A stretch of DNA of 19,218 bases from Acidobacteriota bacterium (GCA_947465645.1 CANIBQ010000095.1:1-19218), one strand, 5' to 3'. Positions 6,704 through 14,641 are shown, counted from the stretch's first letter. The notes: generated by a model from the letters alone, not told the origin. A program made the numbers and translations.

Positions 6704-7516
6704 CTATCGCGGAACCAGTTCGTCCTTTGCGTGTCGATTGAAGAACTGACCGACCGCGTTCTGCAGCGGCACGTCGCGTGGGTCGCCTTCGTAGTACACA
6801 CGCTCGAGAAACAGTCCTGACGCCGGCGCGGTGAGACGCGCCGGCAGTTCAGACGATGACGTCAGCATCGAGGCGGCCGCGTCGGGCGTCAGGCCGCCGC
6901 GACCAACCTCGACGAGCACGCCCACCAGCCGTCGCACCATCTTCCAGATGAAGTGCGAGCCCTCGATGTGCACGAGGATCAGGTCGCCGTCCTCGTGGAT
7001 GTCGAGCGCGTCCACCAGCACCTCGGTCGATTTCTCTTCCGGCGTGTCGTCGGAGAAGGATTGAAAGTCGTGGCGGCCGACGAAATGCGCGGCAGCGGCG
7101 CGCATCCGCTCGGTGTTCAGCTCTTCCTTGACCCACCACACCCACGCCTTCGCGAAAGCGGTTCGCCGCCGGCACACCTGGTAGATGTAGCTCCGTGCGA
7201 CCGCGTCGTGACGCGCGTGGAAGCGGTGGCGTACCTTCTCGATGCGCAGGATGTTGATGTCGGCCGGGAGGAGATCGTTGATGCGGCGCCTCAGCGATTC
7301 AGGTGGAAGGTCGGCGTCGATCTCCAGATGAGCCACCTGGGCGAGGGCGTGCACGCCCGCATCGGTCCGCCCGGATCCGTAGAGCTCGAACGGCTTTGCG
7401 TTCGTGACTTCCCGAATCGCGCTGTCGATCTCACCTTGCACGGTTCGGGCGTTCTTCTGGATCTGCCAGCCGCTGTAACGGGTGCCGGCATATTCAATCG
7501 TGAGCTTGAAGCGCAT
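6704..7516 (-). CDS. truA: tRNA pseudouridine(38-40) synthase TruA
   Basis: Isomerises uridine to pseudouridine at positions 38, 39 and 40 of the tRNA anticodon stem-loop. 270 residues, slightly longer than typical because of a C-terminal extension of about 25 residues after LFLERVYYEG. The diagnostic motif GSGRTDAGVHA (47-57) contains the catalytic aspartate D52. The N-terminal EYAGTRYSGWQ, the HHARHDA-like RFHARHDAVARSYIY and the GSHFIWKMVRRLVG segment are all family-typical. ATG start with a weak AGGG about 10 bases upstream. It lies 70 bases downstream of the UPF0182 gene in the same direction, with a 13-bp inverted repeat in between. Confidence 0.97.
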   Translation of the reverse strand: MRFKLTIEYAGTRYSGWQIQKNARTVQGEIDSAIREVTNAKPFELYGSGRTDAGVHALAQVAHLEIDADLPPESLRRRINDLLPADINILRIEKVRHRFHARHDAVARSYIYQVCRRRTAFAKAWVWWVKEELNTERMRAAAAHFVGRHDFQSFSDDTPEEKSTEVLVDALDIHEDGDLILVHIEGSHFIWKMVRRLVGVLVEVGRGGLTPDAAASMLTSSSELPARLTAPASGLFLERVYYEGDPRDVPLQNAVGQFFNRHAKDELVPR

Positions 7517-7537
7517 TCGGCATTATCCCTGCTCCGA

Positions 7538-7588
7538 TGGGCTCTGGGCTTTAGGCTCTGGGCTCCCAAAGCCAAGAGCCTAAAGCCT
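7538..7588. repeat. Intergenic inverted repeat, copy 3 of the short repeat family
   Basis: Perfect 13-bp arms GGCTTTAGGCTCT (7547-7559) and AGAGCCTAAAGCC (7575-7587) flank a 15-base loop. GCTCTGGGCT also occurs twice as a direct repeat (7541-7550 and 7555-7564). The hairpin covers the TAG stop of the UPF0182 gene, and as minus-strand RNA it would form right at the end of that message. No U-tract follows, so it is not a classical terminator. Copies 1 and 2 share 11 to 15 base blocks with it. Confidence 0.7.
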
Positions 7589-10322
7589 ACCGAGCGCGCA
7601 TCCGCTCGAGGACCTGGCCGAGCTGCTGGAGCTCTTCGCCGTACCTGGCCCAGTCGCCTGCTTTTTGCGCTTCGACTGCGCGGTCGTAGTGGCCGCGCGC
7701 TTCGGCGGCCATGGCGTCGTGGAGGTCCCCTCCTGCGCCGGGCGCTGGTGGGGCAGCCGCGTTCACGGCGGGTGGACGCTGCGCCGGGCCGCCGACGAGC
7801 TCGACTTCGGGCGGACGCGACGCTGTCCCGCCAAACAGCCGCGCCAGCCCTGCTTCGAGCGTCGGCTCCATCACGATCTGGTTCTGGTAGACGACGATGA
7901 CGCGCTGGAGCTCGGGGATGCGCCCACCGGACGCACGCAGGTAGAGGGGACGCACGTAGATCAGCGATTCCTCCACCGGGATCACCATCAGCGTGCCCCA
8001 GATCACCGCAGACCCCTGCTGGTTCCACAGCGTCACCTGTGGCGAGATGGTCTGATCCTGATTGATGCGCGCCACCACCTGGCGTGGACCGAAGATCACC
8101 TTCTGCTTGGGAAACTGGAAGACCTGCAGCTTGCCGTAGTGCTCTCCGTCACTGCGCGCCGCGAGCCAGGCGGCGAGGTTGTCCTTGGCGCGCGGCGTGA
8201 ACGGCAGCATCTGGATGAACTCGGGCTCCGTCTCTCCGGGCAGCCGCATGATCGTGTAATACGGCTGCATGGCCGCCGCGTCGCGCGCGTCTTCGATCAC
8301 CGGCACTTCCCACTGATCCTCGCGGTTATAGAAGGCCCCCGGCTGGGTCATGTGATAGGTCGCATACACCGCCGCCTGCACGGCGAAGATGTCCTCCGGG
8401 TAGCGCACATGCTCGCGCAGTGACGCCGGCATCTCGGCCATCGGCTTGAACAGACCAGGAAACATTCGCGAGTAGGTCGCGGCAATTGGATCCGCGCCGT
8501 CGGCGAGGTACACGTTCGTCGTGCCGTGATACGCGTCGATGGTCACCTTGACCGCGTTGCGGATGTAGTTGACGCCGCCCGCGACGGGCGTCGAGTACGG
8601 ATACCGGTTGCTCGTCGTGTACGCGTCGTAGATCCAGACGAGCCGCCCATCCGCGAGCACCATGTACGGATCGCGGTCGAAGAGCAGGAACGGCGCGAGC
8701 CTGGCGACTCGCTCGCGGATGTTCCGGCGGAACATGATCCGGCTCTCGGCGCCGATGCCGCTGTTCAACACGATCTGCGGCGCCCTGAACTGCAGTGCGA
8801 AGAGGACCTTTCGTGCGAGCGATCCGACGGTCACGCCGCCGCGGCCGTCGTACTGCGTGAACTCGTTGTCTTCGCCGCGCGGGTAGTGAAACTCGCGCGT
8901 CGCCGTTCTGACGATCACGTAGTCGTTGGACAACTCGCCGAAGTAGATGCTCGGCTCCTCGATCGGCAGCTCCGGGATCGTCTCCGGCGGCAGGTTGCGC
9001 ACGAACAGCTCCGGCAGCCCTTCCTCCGTGACCTGGTTCACCGGACCCAGCGTCAGGCCGTATCCGTGCGTGAAGGTCAGCCGCTCGTTCACCCACGTCC
9101 GGTTCGGGAGGCTGGCGGAGTTGAGCTCGCGCGGCGACAGCATCACCTGGCGCGTGGCACCGCCGATCTGGTACCGGTCGTTGTCGACCGCGACGAAGTC
9201 GTAGTAGGTGCGGATTTCCTGGAGCTGTCCGAAGGTGTCGAGCAGCGGCTGGTGATCCCAGAGGCGCACGTTCTGGATCGTCTCCGCGTTGCGCTCGATG
9301 TCCTGGCGGGTGAGCAGCGCGTCGCCAGACAGATCGCGCGTCTCGACGTTGTCGAGGGCAAACGCTCGCCGCGTCGCATCGATGTTGTGCTGGATGAACG
9401 GTGTCTCGCGTGTCTGCTCGTTGGGGGTCACGATAAACCGTTGCAGCATCGTGCTGTAGACCCCGCCGCCGATGGCGACGAGCAGGTAGAGCGCGGCCGC
9501 GACAAGAATGGGCCAGTTCCTCGGCGTCGTCGCGTGCACGACCGCCAGGATGGCGCCAATAACCGAGACGGCGGCGAGCAGGAGCGCGGCGGGCATCCGT
9601 CCGTTGACGTCGGAATACCCGGGCCCATAAATGACCCCGGACGGCTGCACCAACTGCTCGGCCTGTCCGAGCCACGCGCCAAACGCCAGCAGCAGTAGGA
9701 ATACCGCCGCCAGCATCGACAGGTGACGCCGTGCGGAGGCGGTCATCCAGACGCTTGACGTGAATTGCGACGTCAGGCTTCCCGACATCAGGTAGATCCC
9801 GCCGCAGGCCAGGGCGGCGAGCACCACGAGCGCCTGGCCAAGCCCGCGCACGAATTGCAGGAAGGGGAGCGTGAACACGTAGAAGCTCGTGTCGCGGCCG
9901 AGGATCGGATCCGCCTGGCCGAAGGGCACGGCGAATCGCCACGACAGCCACGTCTCCCACTGCGACGAGGCAAAGAGCCCGATCAGCGCGGCGAGGACGA
10001 TGGCCGCCAGGCTGGCGATGGTGCGAAGCTGCTGCCGGCCCGGCAGCGGGACCTCGAGTCCGTCGCGCGTCGTGAACACGGGACGCAGCTCCCCGACCGA
10101 TGCGAGCGCGATTCGAAGGTTGACCGTCAGCCACGCGGCGGCAATCACGAAGGCCATCGTGAACAGCGTGCCCTGCGCGCGCAGCGTCGTCAGGAACACC
10201 TGCTGGTAGCCGAGCTCGCCGAACCAGAGCCAGTCGGTGGCGAAGCCGATGATCGAGGGTCCCCCGAAGAAGATGATGGCCGCGAGGGCCAGAATGACGA
10301 TACGAGAAGTGCGTTGGGGCAT
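7587..10322 (-). CDS. UPF0182 family membrane protein
   Basis: 911-residue integral membrane protein of the UPF0182 family, common in Actinobacteria, cyanobacteria and Acidobacteriota; function unknown. Seven membrane segments lie in the first third (about 8-28, 50-72, 101-119, 160-182, 201-219, 244-263, 271-290). A large, probably extracytoplasmic domain fills about 295-840 with family-typical stretches such as RETPFIQHNID (305-315), TFGQLQEIRTYYDF, LTFTHGYGLTLGPVN and YPYSTPVAGGVNYIRNAVK. The end is an Ala/Pro-rich linker and a helical tail (GHYDRAVEAQKAGDWARYGEEL). The length is normal for the family. The ATG lies one base past the stop of the WYL regulator gene, indicating coupled translation. 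Confidence 0.92.
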   Translation of the reverse strand: MPQRTSRIVILALAAIIFFGGPSIIGFATDWLWFGELGYQQVFLTTLRAQGTLFTMAFVIAAAWLTVNLRIALASVGELRPVFTTRDGLEVPLPGRQQLRTIASLAAIVLAALIGLFASSQWETWLSWRFAVPFGQADPILGRDTSFYVFTLPFLQFVRGLGQALVVLAALACGGIYLMSGSLTSQFTSSVWMTASARRHLSMLAAVFLLLLAFGAWLGQAEQLVQPSGVIYGPGYSDVNGRMPAALLLAAVSVIGAILAVVHATTPRNWPILVAAALYLLVAIGGGVYSTMLQRFIVTPNEQTRETPFIQHNIDATRRAFALDNVETRDLSGDALLTRQDIERNAETIQNVRLWDHQPLLDTFGQLQEIRTYYDFVAVDNDRYQIGGATRQVMLSPRELNSASLPNRTWVNERLTFTHGYGLTLGPVNQVTEEGLPELFVRNLPPETIPELPIEEPSIYFGELSNDYVIVRTATREFHYPRGEDNEFTQYDGRGGVTVGSLARKVLFALQFRAPQIVLNSGIGAESRIMFRRNIRERVARLAPFLLFDRDPYMVLADGRLVWIYDAYTTSNRYPYSTPVAGGVNYIRNAVKVTIDAYHGTTNVYLADGADPIAATYSRMFPGLFKPMAEMPASLREHVRYPEDIFAVQAAVYATYHMTQPGAFYNREDQWEVPVIEDARDAAAMQPYYTIMRLPGETEPEFIQMLPFTPRAKDNLAAWLAARSDGEHYGKLQVFQFPKQKVIFGPRQVVARINQDQTISPQVTLWNQQGSAVIWGTLMVIPVEESLIYVRPLYLRASGGRIPELQRVIVVYQNQIVMEPTLEAGLARLFGGTASRPPEVELVGGPAQRPPAVNAAAPPAPGAGGDLHDAMAAEARGHYDRAVEAQKAGDWARYGEELQQLGQVLERMRAR

Positions 10323-10323
10323 A

Positions 10324-11310
10324 TTAAGCCTGACGGTAGAGTGAAGAAGCAGCCTGCAGATCGGTTAACACGTCGCGCGCGAGTGAGGCAGGCGTCATCA
10401 CCCTCGCAAACGGACCCCAGCTCAGGATCCAGCTCCGGAGTGCCCAGTCGTGACAGACGCTCATCGACAGCACGAGCTTTCCGTCGGCGCCTTCCTGTAC
10501 CTGCTGCGACGCGTGCCACACCCGGGCCTGGACGTACGGCGCAACCTGGGCATCGAACTCGAGCTCGACCTTTTCCGCCGGGCCGGTGTTGACCCCCAGC
10601 GAGTTGGCGAACACATCATCCGCGATCCCGGGCTTGGGTGTGAACGTCTGTTTTTCGAGCGAGACCGAGGCGATCCGCTCCACGGCAAACGTCCGAACGT
10701 CTTTGTACTCAGGCACGTAGGCCAGCAGATAGAGCCCTCCCTGGGCGAACGCCAGCCGGTAGGGGTGCACCAGATAGTCCTTTACGCGCGCGCTCGACAC
10801 CGAGTGATAGCGCATCGTCGCGGTGCGGAAGTGCAGGGTGGCTTCGAGCAGCTTCGCCACGATGTCGGGGGACGACTCGCCGCCCCGGGCCCTGGGGCCA
10901 GGCTTGGCCGCCAGGACGCTGGGCAATCGATCGAGAAACTGCCGCATCCGCGGCGAGAGCATCTTCTCGAGCCGGCCGAATGCCAGCGTCAGGTCGCGTT
11001 GAAAGGGGGTTCCCGCCACCGACTCGAGAAGATTGCGGCTGAGATAGAGCGCGCACATCTCCGCGAGCGTGAACCCGGTCTCGATCCCCTTGAGTGCCTG
11101 GCCGTCGAGACGCCACCGCGCGCGGCCGTCCTCGTCACGGTCGTCGTACAGGGCAAACCCGGCTTCCTGCAGTGCCGCGAGGTCGCGCCGGATGGTGCGC
11201 GTCGTGACGTCGACGTCGTCCGCGAGCGCGTCGATCGTGACGCCGTGTCGAGACGACTCGAGCGCGTGCAGCACCTTCCATTGGCGAATGACTTCCTGAT
11301 TGCGGGGCAC
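10324..11310 (-). CDS. HTH/WYL-domain transcriptional regulator (YafY type)
   Basis: 328-residue ligand-responsive DNA-binding regulator. An N-terminal winged helix-turn-helix (about 8-68: VTIDALADDVDVTTRTIRRD is the HTH core) is followed by a linker helix region, a WYL domain (about 165-222) whose core reads GGLYLLAYVPEYKDVRTFAVERI, and a C-terminal WCX-type domain (about 245-322). WYL domains sense nucleic-acid or nucleotide-like ligands; the ligand here is unknown. GTG start: it is the first possible start after an in-frame stop, and no clear ribosome site is visible. It sits 28 bases after the S4 gene and one base before UPF0182, so it may be expressed with both. Its targets cannot be read from the window. 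Confidence 0.9.
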   Translation of the reverse strand: MPRNQEVIRQWKVLHALESSRHGVTIDALADDVDVTTRTIRRDLAALQEAGFALYDDRDEDGRARWRLDGQALKGIETGFTLAEMCALYLSRNLLESVAGTPFQRDLTLAFGRLEKMLSPRMRQFLDRLPSVLAAKPGPRARGGESSPDIVAKLLEATLHFRTATMRYHSVSSARVKDYLVHPYRLAFAQGGLYLLAYVPEYKDVRTFAVERIASVSLEKQTFTPKPGIADDVFANSLGVNTGPAEKVELEFDAQVAPYVQARVWHASQQVQEGADGKLVLSMSVCHDWALRSWILSWGPFARVMTPASLARDVLTDLQAASSLYRQA

Positions 11311-11338
11311 GGATGACGATCATACCGCCCGCCCGGAT

Positions 11339-11725
11339 TTATTCGCCTTGTTTGTGCTTCCGGATTTCCCGTCTCCGTCTCCGGTCAGGTGTACCTGCCG
11401 CACGCGCCGCGGCCTGGTAGGCGCGATCGATGCGCCGCATCTCAATCTCTTCTGGCGTGGGCTTTGGCGTGACGTCGTCGTACAGCACCCTGGCTTCCGA
11501 CTTCTTCACGTGATCGTCGATGACGATGCGGACGATGACGTCCTGGTGGGTGCCGTACGGCCGGCCGATGCGAAGGCGGTCGCCTTCGCGGACGGCACGG
11601 TTGGGTTTGGCGGTCTGGCCGTTGACGTCGACTTTGCCGCCTTCGCAGGCGCGCTTGGCCTCGGATCGCGTCTTGAAGAGGCACGCGACGTCCAGCCAGA
11701 CGTCGAGGCGAACGGAGGCGTTCAC
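11339..11725 (-). CDS. S4-domain RNA-binding protein (Hsp15/HslR-like)
   Basis: 128-residue protein with an N-terminal S4 domain (about 5-52: VRLDVWLDVACLFKTRSEAK, then GKVDVNGQTAKPNRAVREGDRLRI) and a highly basic C-terminal tail (DRRRRREIRKHKQ). It resembles Hsp15, which in E. coli binds stalled 50S subunits carrying nascent-chain tRNA. That function is known for E. coli and only inferred here. The usual opening R-x-D-x-W-L is present as RLDVWLD. GTG start two bases after the parvulin gene stop with no separate ribosome site, suggesting termination-reinitiation coupling. Confidence 0.85.
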   Translation of the reverse strand: MNASVRLDVWLDVACLFKTRSEAKRACEGGKVDVNGQTAKPNRAVREGDRLRIGRPYGTHQDVIVRIVIDDHVKKSEARVLYDDVTPKPTPEEIEMRRIDRAYQAAARAAGTPDRRRRREIRKHKQGE

Positions 11726-11727
11726 CG

Positions 11728-12765
11728 TCAGATGAATATTTCGACTTTGCCCTTGGCCTTGAGTGATTCGACGAATGCCTGGGTCTGCATCTGGCGGTTC
11801 TGGCCCTCGAGGTACTGCTGGAGCTGCGGGCGCACGTCGTCGAGCGGCATCGTCCGGGAGGCGGCCTTCTCGGCCACCTTGATGATGTGATAACCGAACT
11901 GCGTCTCGACGAGCTCACTGATTTCGCCGGGCGCAAGCTTGAACGCGACCGCGTCGAAGGGCGGCACCATCTGCCCCTGTTGGAAGAATCCGAGGTCGCC
12001 GCCGTTGACCGCGCTGCCCGGATCCTGCGAGTTGGCCTTGGCGAGTGCGGCGAAGTCCTTGCCCGACTTGGCCTCCTTGAGCACCCCCTCGGCCTTGACC
12101 CGCGCTGCCTGCTTGCCCGCCGCGTCCGCGTTTTCCGGAAACGCGATGAGGATGTGGCTGGCTTTCACGCGCTCGCCCTGCTGGAACTGCGACGGATTCT
12201 GCGCGTAGAACTCGTTGACCTGCGCCGCGGTCACCGCGGCCTTCGCGCCGATCTCGGCCTGCAGCATCTTGGAGACCATGAGATCGTCGCGCGCGTCGGT
12301 CCGCAGTTTCTCGAGCGTCAGGCTCCGCTGTGTGAGTACCTGCTTGAAGGCGGCTTCGTCGGGAAACTGCTTCCGGATTTCGGCGATCCGGGCATCGAGC
12401 TCGGTATCGGCCACAGTGATCTTGCGCGCCTTGGTCTCCTGCACGAGCAGTCGATAGCCGATGAGCTGATCGAGCACGCCCCGCAGCACCTGATCGCGTT
12501 GCTCCCCTGGCACAGGCTGACCGGCGCTGGCTTCGAGCTCCTTCACCGCTTCGTCGAAGTCGGCCTTTGTGACCGCCTCGCCGTTGACGCGCGCGACCAC
12601 CTCAGGCAGCTGCGTGGGCACGGGTTGCGGGGGCTGAGCCTGGGGTGCGAGCTGCTGGGCGTTGGCCGCAGGTGCCGCCACGGACGTGTTCGCGGCTGCA
12701 GCGGGGGTGCTCTTCGAGCAGGCGCCGAGCGCAAGGATGGCGACGAATGGAACAACTCGGATCAC
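11728..12765 (-). CDS. SurA/PpiC-type peptidyl-prolyl isomerase lipoprotein
   Basis: 345-residue periplasmic folding factor. The signal sequence ends in a clear lipobox, LGAC, with C16 lipidated. An Ala/Pro/Gln-rich linker (about 19-53) is followed by a SurA-N-like helical chaperone region (about 54-195, starting VVARVNGEAVTKADFDEAV) and one parvulin PPIase domain (about 200-300) with KASHILI (201-207), GGDLGFFQQGQMVPPFDAVAF and FGYHIIKV (290-297). H204 and H293 are the two conserved domain histidines. GTG start with GGAG (12771-12774) 5 bases upstream. It leads a tightly spaced run with the S4 gene. A direct repeat ATTCAC-N4-ATTCAC lies just upstream (12776-12791), significance unknown. Confidence 0.92.
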   Translation of the reverse strand: MIRVVPFVAILALGACSKSTPAAAANTSVAAPAANAQQLAPQAQPPQPVPTQLPEVVARVNGEAVTKADFDEAVKELEASAGQPVPGEQRDQVLRGVLDQLIGYRLLVQETKARKITVADTELDARIAEIRKQFPDEAAFKQVLTQRSLTLEKLRTDARDDLMVSKMLQAEIGAKAAVTAAQVNEFYAQNPSQFQQGERVKASHILIAFPENADAAGKQAARVKAEGVLKEAKSGKDFAALAKANSQDPGSAVNGGDLGFFQQGQMVPPFDAVAFKLAPGEISELVETQFGYHIIKVAEKAASRTMPLDDVRPQLQQYLEGQNRQMQTQAFVESLKAKGKVEIFI

Positions 12766-12827
12766 AAAAACTCCAGTGAATAGGTGTGAATGGGACGTAT
12801 TCAGCCTACCACGGGAGATCGCCGGAG

Positions 12828-12885
12828 GCCTTCCGCCTTCGGGTGAAGCTTCGGCGGACCGGCATAGCCTTGGCGGAGGCGGTCA
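12828..12885. repeat. Structured intergenic repeat-like element
   Basis: GCTTCGGCGGA (12848-12858) and GCCTTGGCGGA (12867-12877) form a 19-bp-period direct repeat (9 of 11 matches). TCCGCC (12832-12837) pairs with GGCGGA (12853-12858) around an inner CTTC-GGGT-GAAG hairpin. It lies in the 131-base gap between the STAS and parvulin genes. No T-run follows on either strand, so it is not an obvious terminator. Confidence 0.45.
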
Positions 12886-12896
12886 GGCCCCCGAAA

Positions 12897-13238
12897 TCAT
12901 CCGCGCGGAACGAGGTGAGAGGGCAGCTCGGTGACCTGCAGCACCGGCGTGAGTCCCGCCGCCTCGAGCGTGCTGGCAATCTTACGGTTGACGTTGGTGA
13001 GCGTCAGTGAGCCGCCGATCCGCTTGACGCTCACGTAGCTGCTCACCAGTTCGCCGAGACCGGCGCTGTCGACAAACGGCACCGCCTCGAGATCGAGGAC
13101 GATCTGCTTTCGGCCGCGCTCGATCAGGCCGCGCACAGTGCTCTTGAGCGCACCGCGGCACTCGCTCGTGGTCATGCGTCCGGCGATGACCAGGACGGCG
13201 GTGCCGCGGTGTTCTCGTTCGTCGATCTTGATGGCCAT
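12897..13238 (-). CDS. STAS-domain anti-sigma factor antagonist
   Basis: 113-residue single STAS-domain protein of the SpoIIAA/RsbV type. The motif LDLEAVPFVDSAGLGELV has the phosphoacceptor serine at S58, the same position as in B. subtilis SpoIIAA. When dephosphorylated such proteins bind an anti-sigma kinase and release its sigma factor. No anti-sigma kinase, PP2C phosphatase or sigma factor is in the window, so its partners are elsewhere. ATG start without a strong ribosome site. A possible promoter lies upstream. It is the first gene of the long minus-strand run, but the 131-base gap and repeat element make co-transcription with the parvulin gene uncertain. Confidence 0.92.
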   Translation of the reverse strand: MAIKIDEREHRGTAVLVIAGRMTTSECRGALKSTVRGLIERGRKQIVLDLEAVPFVDSAGLGELVSSYVSVKRIGGSLTLTNVNRKIASTLEAAGLTPVLQVTELPSHLVPRG

Positions 13239-13260
13239 CTATGTCCGGGCAGGAGCGCGC

Positions 13261-13290
13261 ATTCTACTCTTGCCAGTGGCATGTCTACAA
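13261..13290 (-). promoter_or_regulatory. Possible promoter of the STAS gene
   Basis: On the minus strand TTGTAG (13290-13285) and TAGAAT (13266-13261) are 18 bases apart, ending 22 bases before the ATG. A small palindrome TGCCA-G-TGGCA (13271-13281) sits in the spacer and could be an operator. Both matches are moderate. Confidence 0.35.
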
Positions 13291-13301
13291 TCGAGTGCAC
13301 C

Positions 13302-13330
13302 TGAAATGCCACGGTTTCGCGTGATATACT
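13302..13330 (+). promoter_or_regulatory. Promoter of tRNA-Phe, extended -10 type
   Basis: TGATATACT (13322-13330) is an extended -10: TG, one base, then TATACT. The -35 region (TGAAAT, 13302-13307, 17 bases upstream) is weak. The transcript would start about 28 bases before the mature tRNA. Confidence 0.55.
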
Positions 13331-13364
13331 CAGGGTCCTCATCTATTCCGCGACGACACACCAT

Positions 13365-13440
13365 GGCCAGGTAGCTCAGTTGGTAGAGCACATGACTGAA
13401 AATCATGGTGTCGGGGGTTCAATTCCCTCCCTGGCCACCA
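13365..13440 (+). tRNA. tRNA-Phe (anticodon GAA)
   Basis: Full 76-base cloverleaf: acceptor stem GGCCAGG / CCTGGCC, D-arm GCTC-AGTTGGTA-GAGC, anticodon stem CATGA / TCATG with loop CTGAAAA (anticodon GAA at 13398-13400), five-base variable loop GTGTC, T-arm GGGGG-TTCAATT-CCCTC, and an encoded ACCA end. It is a lone tRNA gene, convergent with recA. The discriminator base is A, as expected for tRNA-Phe. Confidence 0.98.
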
Positions 13441-13461
13441 CTTCTTTCTGATCGACGCCGA

Positions 13462-13489
13462 CGCTCACGCCTGATGAGACGCGTGAGCG
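13462..13489. terminator. Intergenic hairpin between convergent tRNA-Phe and recA
   Basis: Perfect 9-bp stem CGCTCACGC (13462-13470) / GCGTGAGCG (13481-13489) with a 10-base loop. It begins 22 bases past the tRNA. There is no clean T-run on either side, so it may act as a weak or factor-assisted terminator, or as a processing or stability element. Confidence 0.5.
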
Positions 13490-13507
13490 GTCTCCTCCCG
13501 CCGCAGG

Positions 13508-13528
13508 AAAAAACGGTAACCGGCTACC
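13508..13528 (-). terminator. Possible weak recA terminator
   Basis: On the minus strand a short stem GGTAG / TTACC (one G-T pair, CCGG loop) is followed by G and six T (13513-13508), 20 bases past the recA stop. The T-run is convincing and the stem is short. Confidence 0.35.
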
Positions 13529-13547
13529 TAACCGGGACATGTCGCGG

Positions 13548-14579
13548 CTACACGGCCGCGGCGATTTCGAGCTCACGCCCCAGCCCCAGCTCCCGCCTCA
13601 GGCGCTCTTCAATCGTCTGACGGATCTGGGGATTGTCTTTCAGGAACTGCTTCGCGTTCTCACGTCCCTGGCCCAGCCGCTCGCCGCTGTACGCGAACCA
13701 CGATCCGCTCTTTTCGACGATCCGTTTCTCGACCGCCAGGTCGAGCAGGTCGCCCTCTTTGGAGATGCCCTCGCCGTACATGATGTCGAATTCGGCCTCG
13801 CGGAAGGGAGGTGCGACCTTGTTCTTCACGATCTTCACCCGCGTGCGGCCGCCAATCACCACGTCACCGTCCTTGATGCTGGCGATGCGGCGGATGTCGA
13901 CGCGCACCGAGGCGTAAAACTTCAGCGCGCGTCCGCCGGTGGTCGTCTCGGGGTTGCCGAACATCACGCCAATCTTCTCGCGAAGCTGATTGATGAAGAT
14001 GAGGGTCGTCTTTGATTTCGAGACGACGCCGGTGAGCTTTCGCAGCGCCTGCGACATCAGCCTCGCCTGAAGCCCCATCTGCGCGTCACCCATCTCGCCC
14101 TCGATTTCCGCCTTGGGCACGAGCGCCGCCACCGAGTCGACCACCACGACATCCACGCCGCCGGACCGGATCAGAACCTCCACGATCTCGAGCGCCTGCT
14201 CGCCGTTGTCGGGCTGCGAGACGAGAAGGTTTTCGAGGTCGATGCCGAGCTTCTGCGCGTATTTCGCGTCGAGTGCGTGCTCCGCGTCGACAAACGCCGC
14301 CATCCCTCCGGCCTTCTGCGCCTCCGCAATCACCTGCAGCGACAGCGTCGTCTTGCCCGACGACTCAGGGCCGAAGATTTCGATGACGCGCCCACGCGGC
14401 ATGCCGCCGATCCCAAGCGCGTAGTCGATGCTGATCGACCCGGTCGAGATCGACTCCATCGGGGCAATCGCGCCGTGCTGGCCGAGGCGCATGATCGAAC
14501 CCTTGCCGAACTGCTTTTCAATCTGGACGACGGCGATATCGAGGGCCTTGTTGCGTTCTTTCTGTTCATCGAGCGGCAT
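13548..14579 (-). CDS. recA: Recombinase RecA
   Basis: 343-residue ATP-dependent DNA recombinase for homologous recombination, also the co-protease that triggers LexA self-cleavage in SOS-capable bacteria. Walker A GPESSGKT is at 70-77, and Walker B-like [11 protein letters not shown] lies near 143-153. The DNA-binding loops are visible in [22 protein letters not shown] (loop 1, in pieces) and [18 protein letters not shown] (loop 2). The C-terminus is shorter and less acidic than in E. coli RecA (353 aa). The start is set by AAGGAGA 5 bases upstream. An in-frame ATG 17 codons earlier would lie inside the leader and lacks a ribosome site. A strong promoter is present upstream. Confidence 0.98.
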   Translation of the reverse strand: MPLDEQKERNKALDIAVVQIEKQFGKGSIMRLGQHGAIAPMESISTGSISIDYALGIGGMPRGRVIEIFGPESSGKTTLSLQVIAEAQKAGGMAAFVDAEHALDAKYAQKLGIDLENLLVSQPDNGEQALEIVEVLIRSGGVDVVVVDSVAALVPKAEIEGEMGDAQMGLQARLMSQALRKLTGVVSKSKTTLIFINQLREKIGVMFGNPETTTGGRALKFYASVRVDIRRIASIKDGDVVIGGRTRVKIVKNKVAPPFREAEFDIMYGEGISKEGDLLDLAVEKRIVEKSGSWFAYSGERLGQGRENAKQFLKDNPQIRQTIEERLRRELGLGRELEIAAAV

Positions 14580-14583
14580 GTGG

Positions 14584-14590
14584 TCTCCTT
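14584..14590 (-). promoter_or_regulatory. Ribosome binding site fixing the recA start
   Basis: Minus strand AAGGAGA, with GGAG ending 5 bases before the ATG at 14579. It excludes the longer in-frame ATG at 14630. Confidence 0.75.
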
Positions 14591-14641
14591 CGGAGAGATG
14601 GTGGCCTGTGTGTGTGACAGGGGAGGTCACGGCCGGGGTTG

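Noticed and set aside
8526..9698. 390-codon plus-strand open frame opposite UPF0182
   Set aside because: Antisense shadow of a confirmed family gene, Arg/Asp-rich, with no ribosome site or domain.
8326..10134. 602-codon minus-strand open frame in another frame of the UPF0182 gene
   Set aside because: Arg/Ala/Pro-rich translation with no family features; UPF0182 motifs and membrane segments lie in the other frame.
14605..14621. E. coli-type LexA box in the recA leader (CCTGT-N7-ACAGG)
   Set aside because: Spacing is one base short of CTGT-N8-ACAG and the site lies downstream of the promoter; noted only as a weak resemblance.
14580..14630. 17-residue N-terminal extension of RecA
   Set aside because: The ATG at 14579 has an AAGGAGA site at the right distance, and RecA proteins begin near this point.
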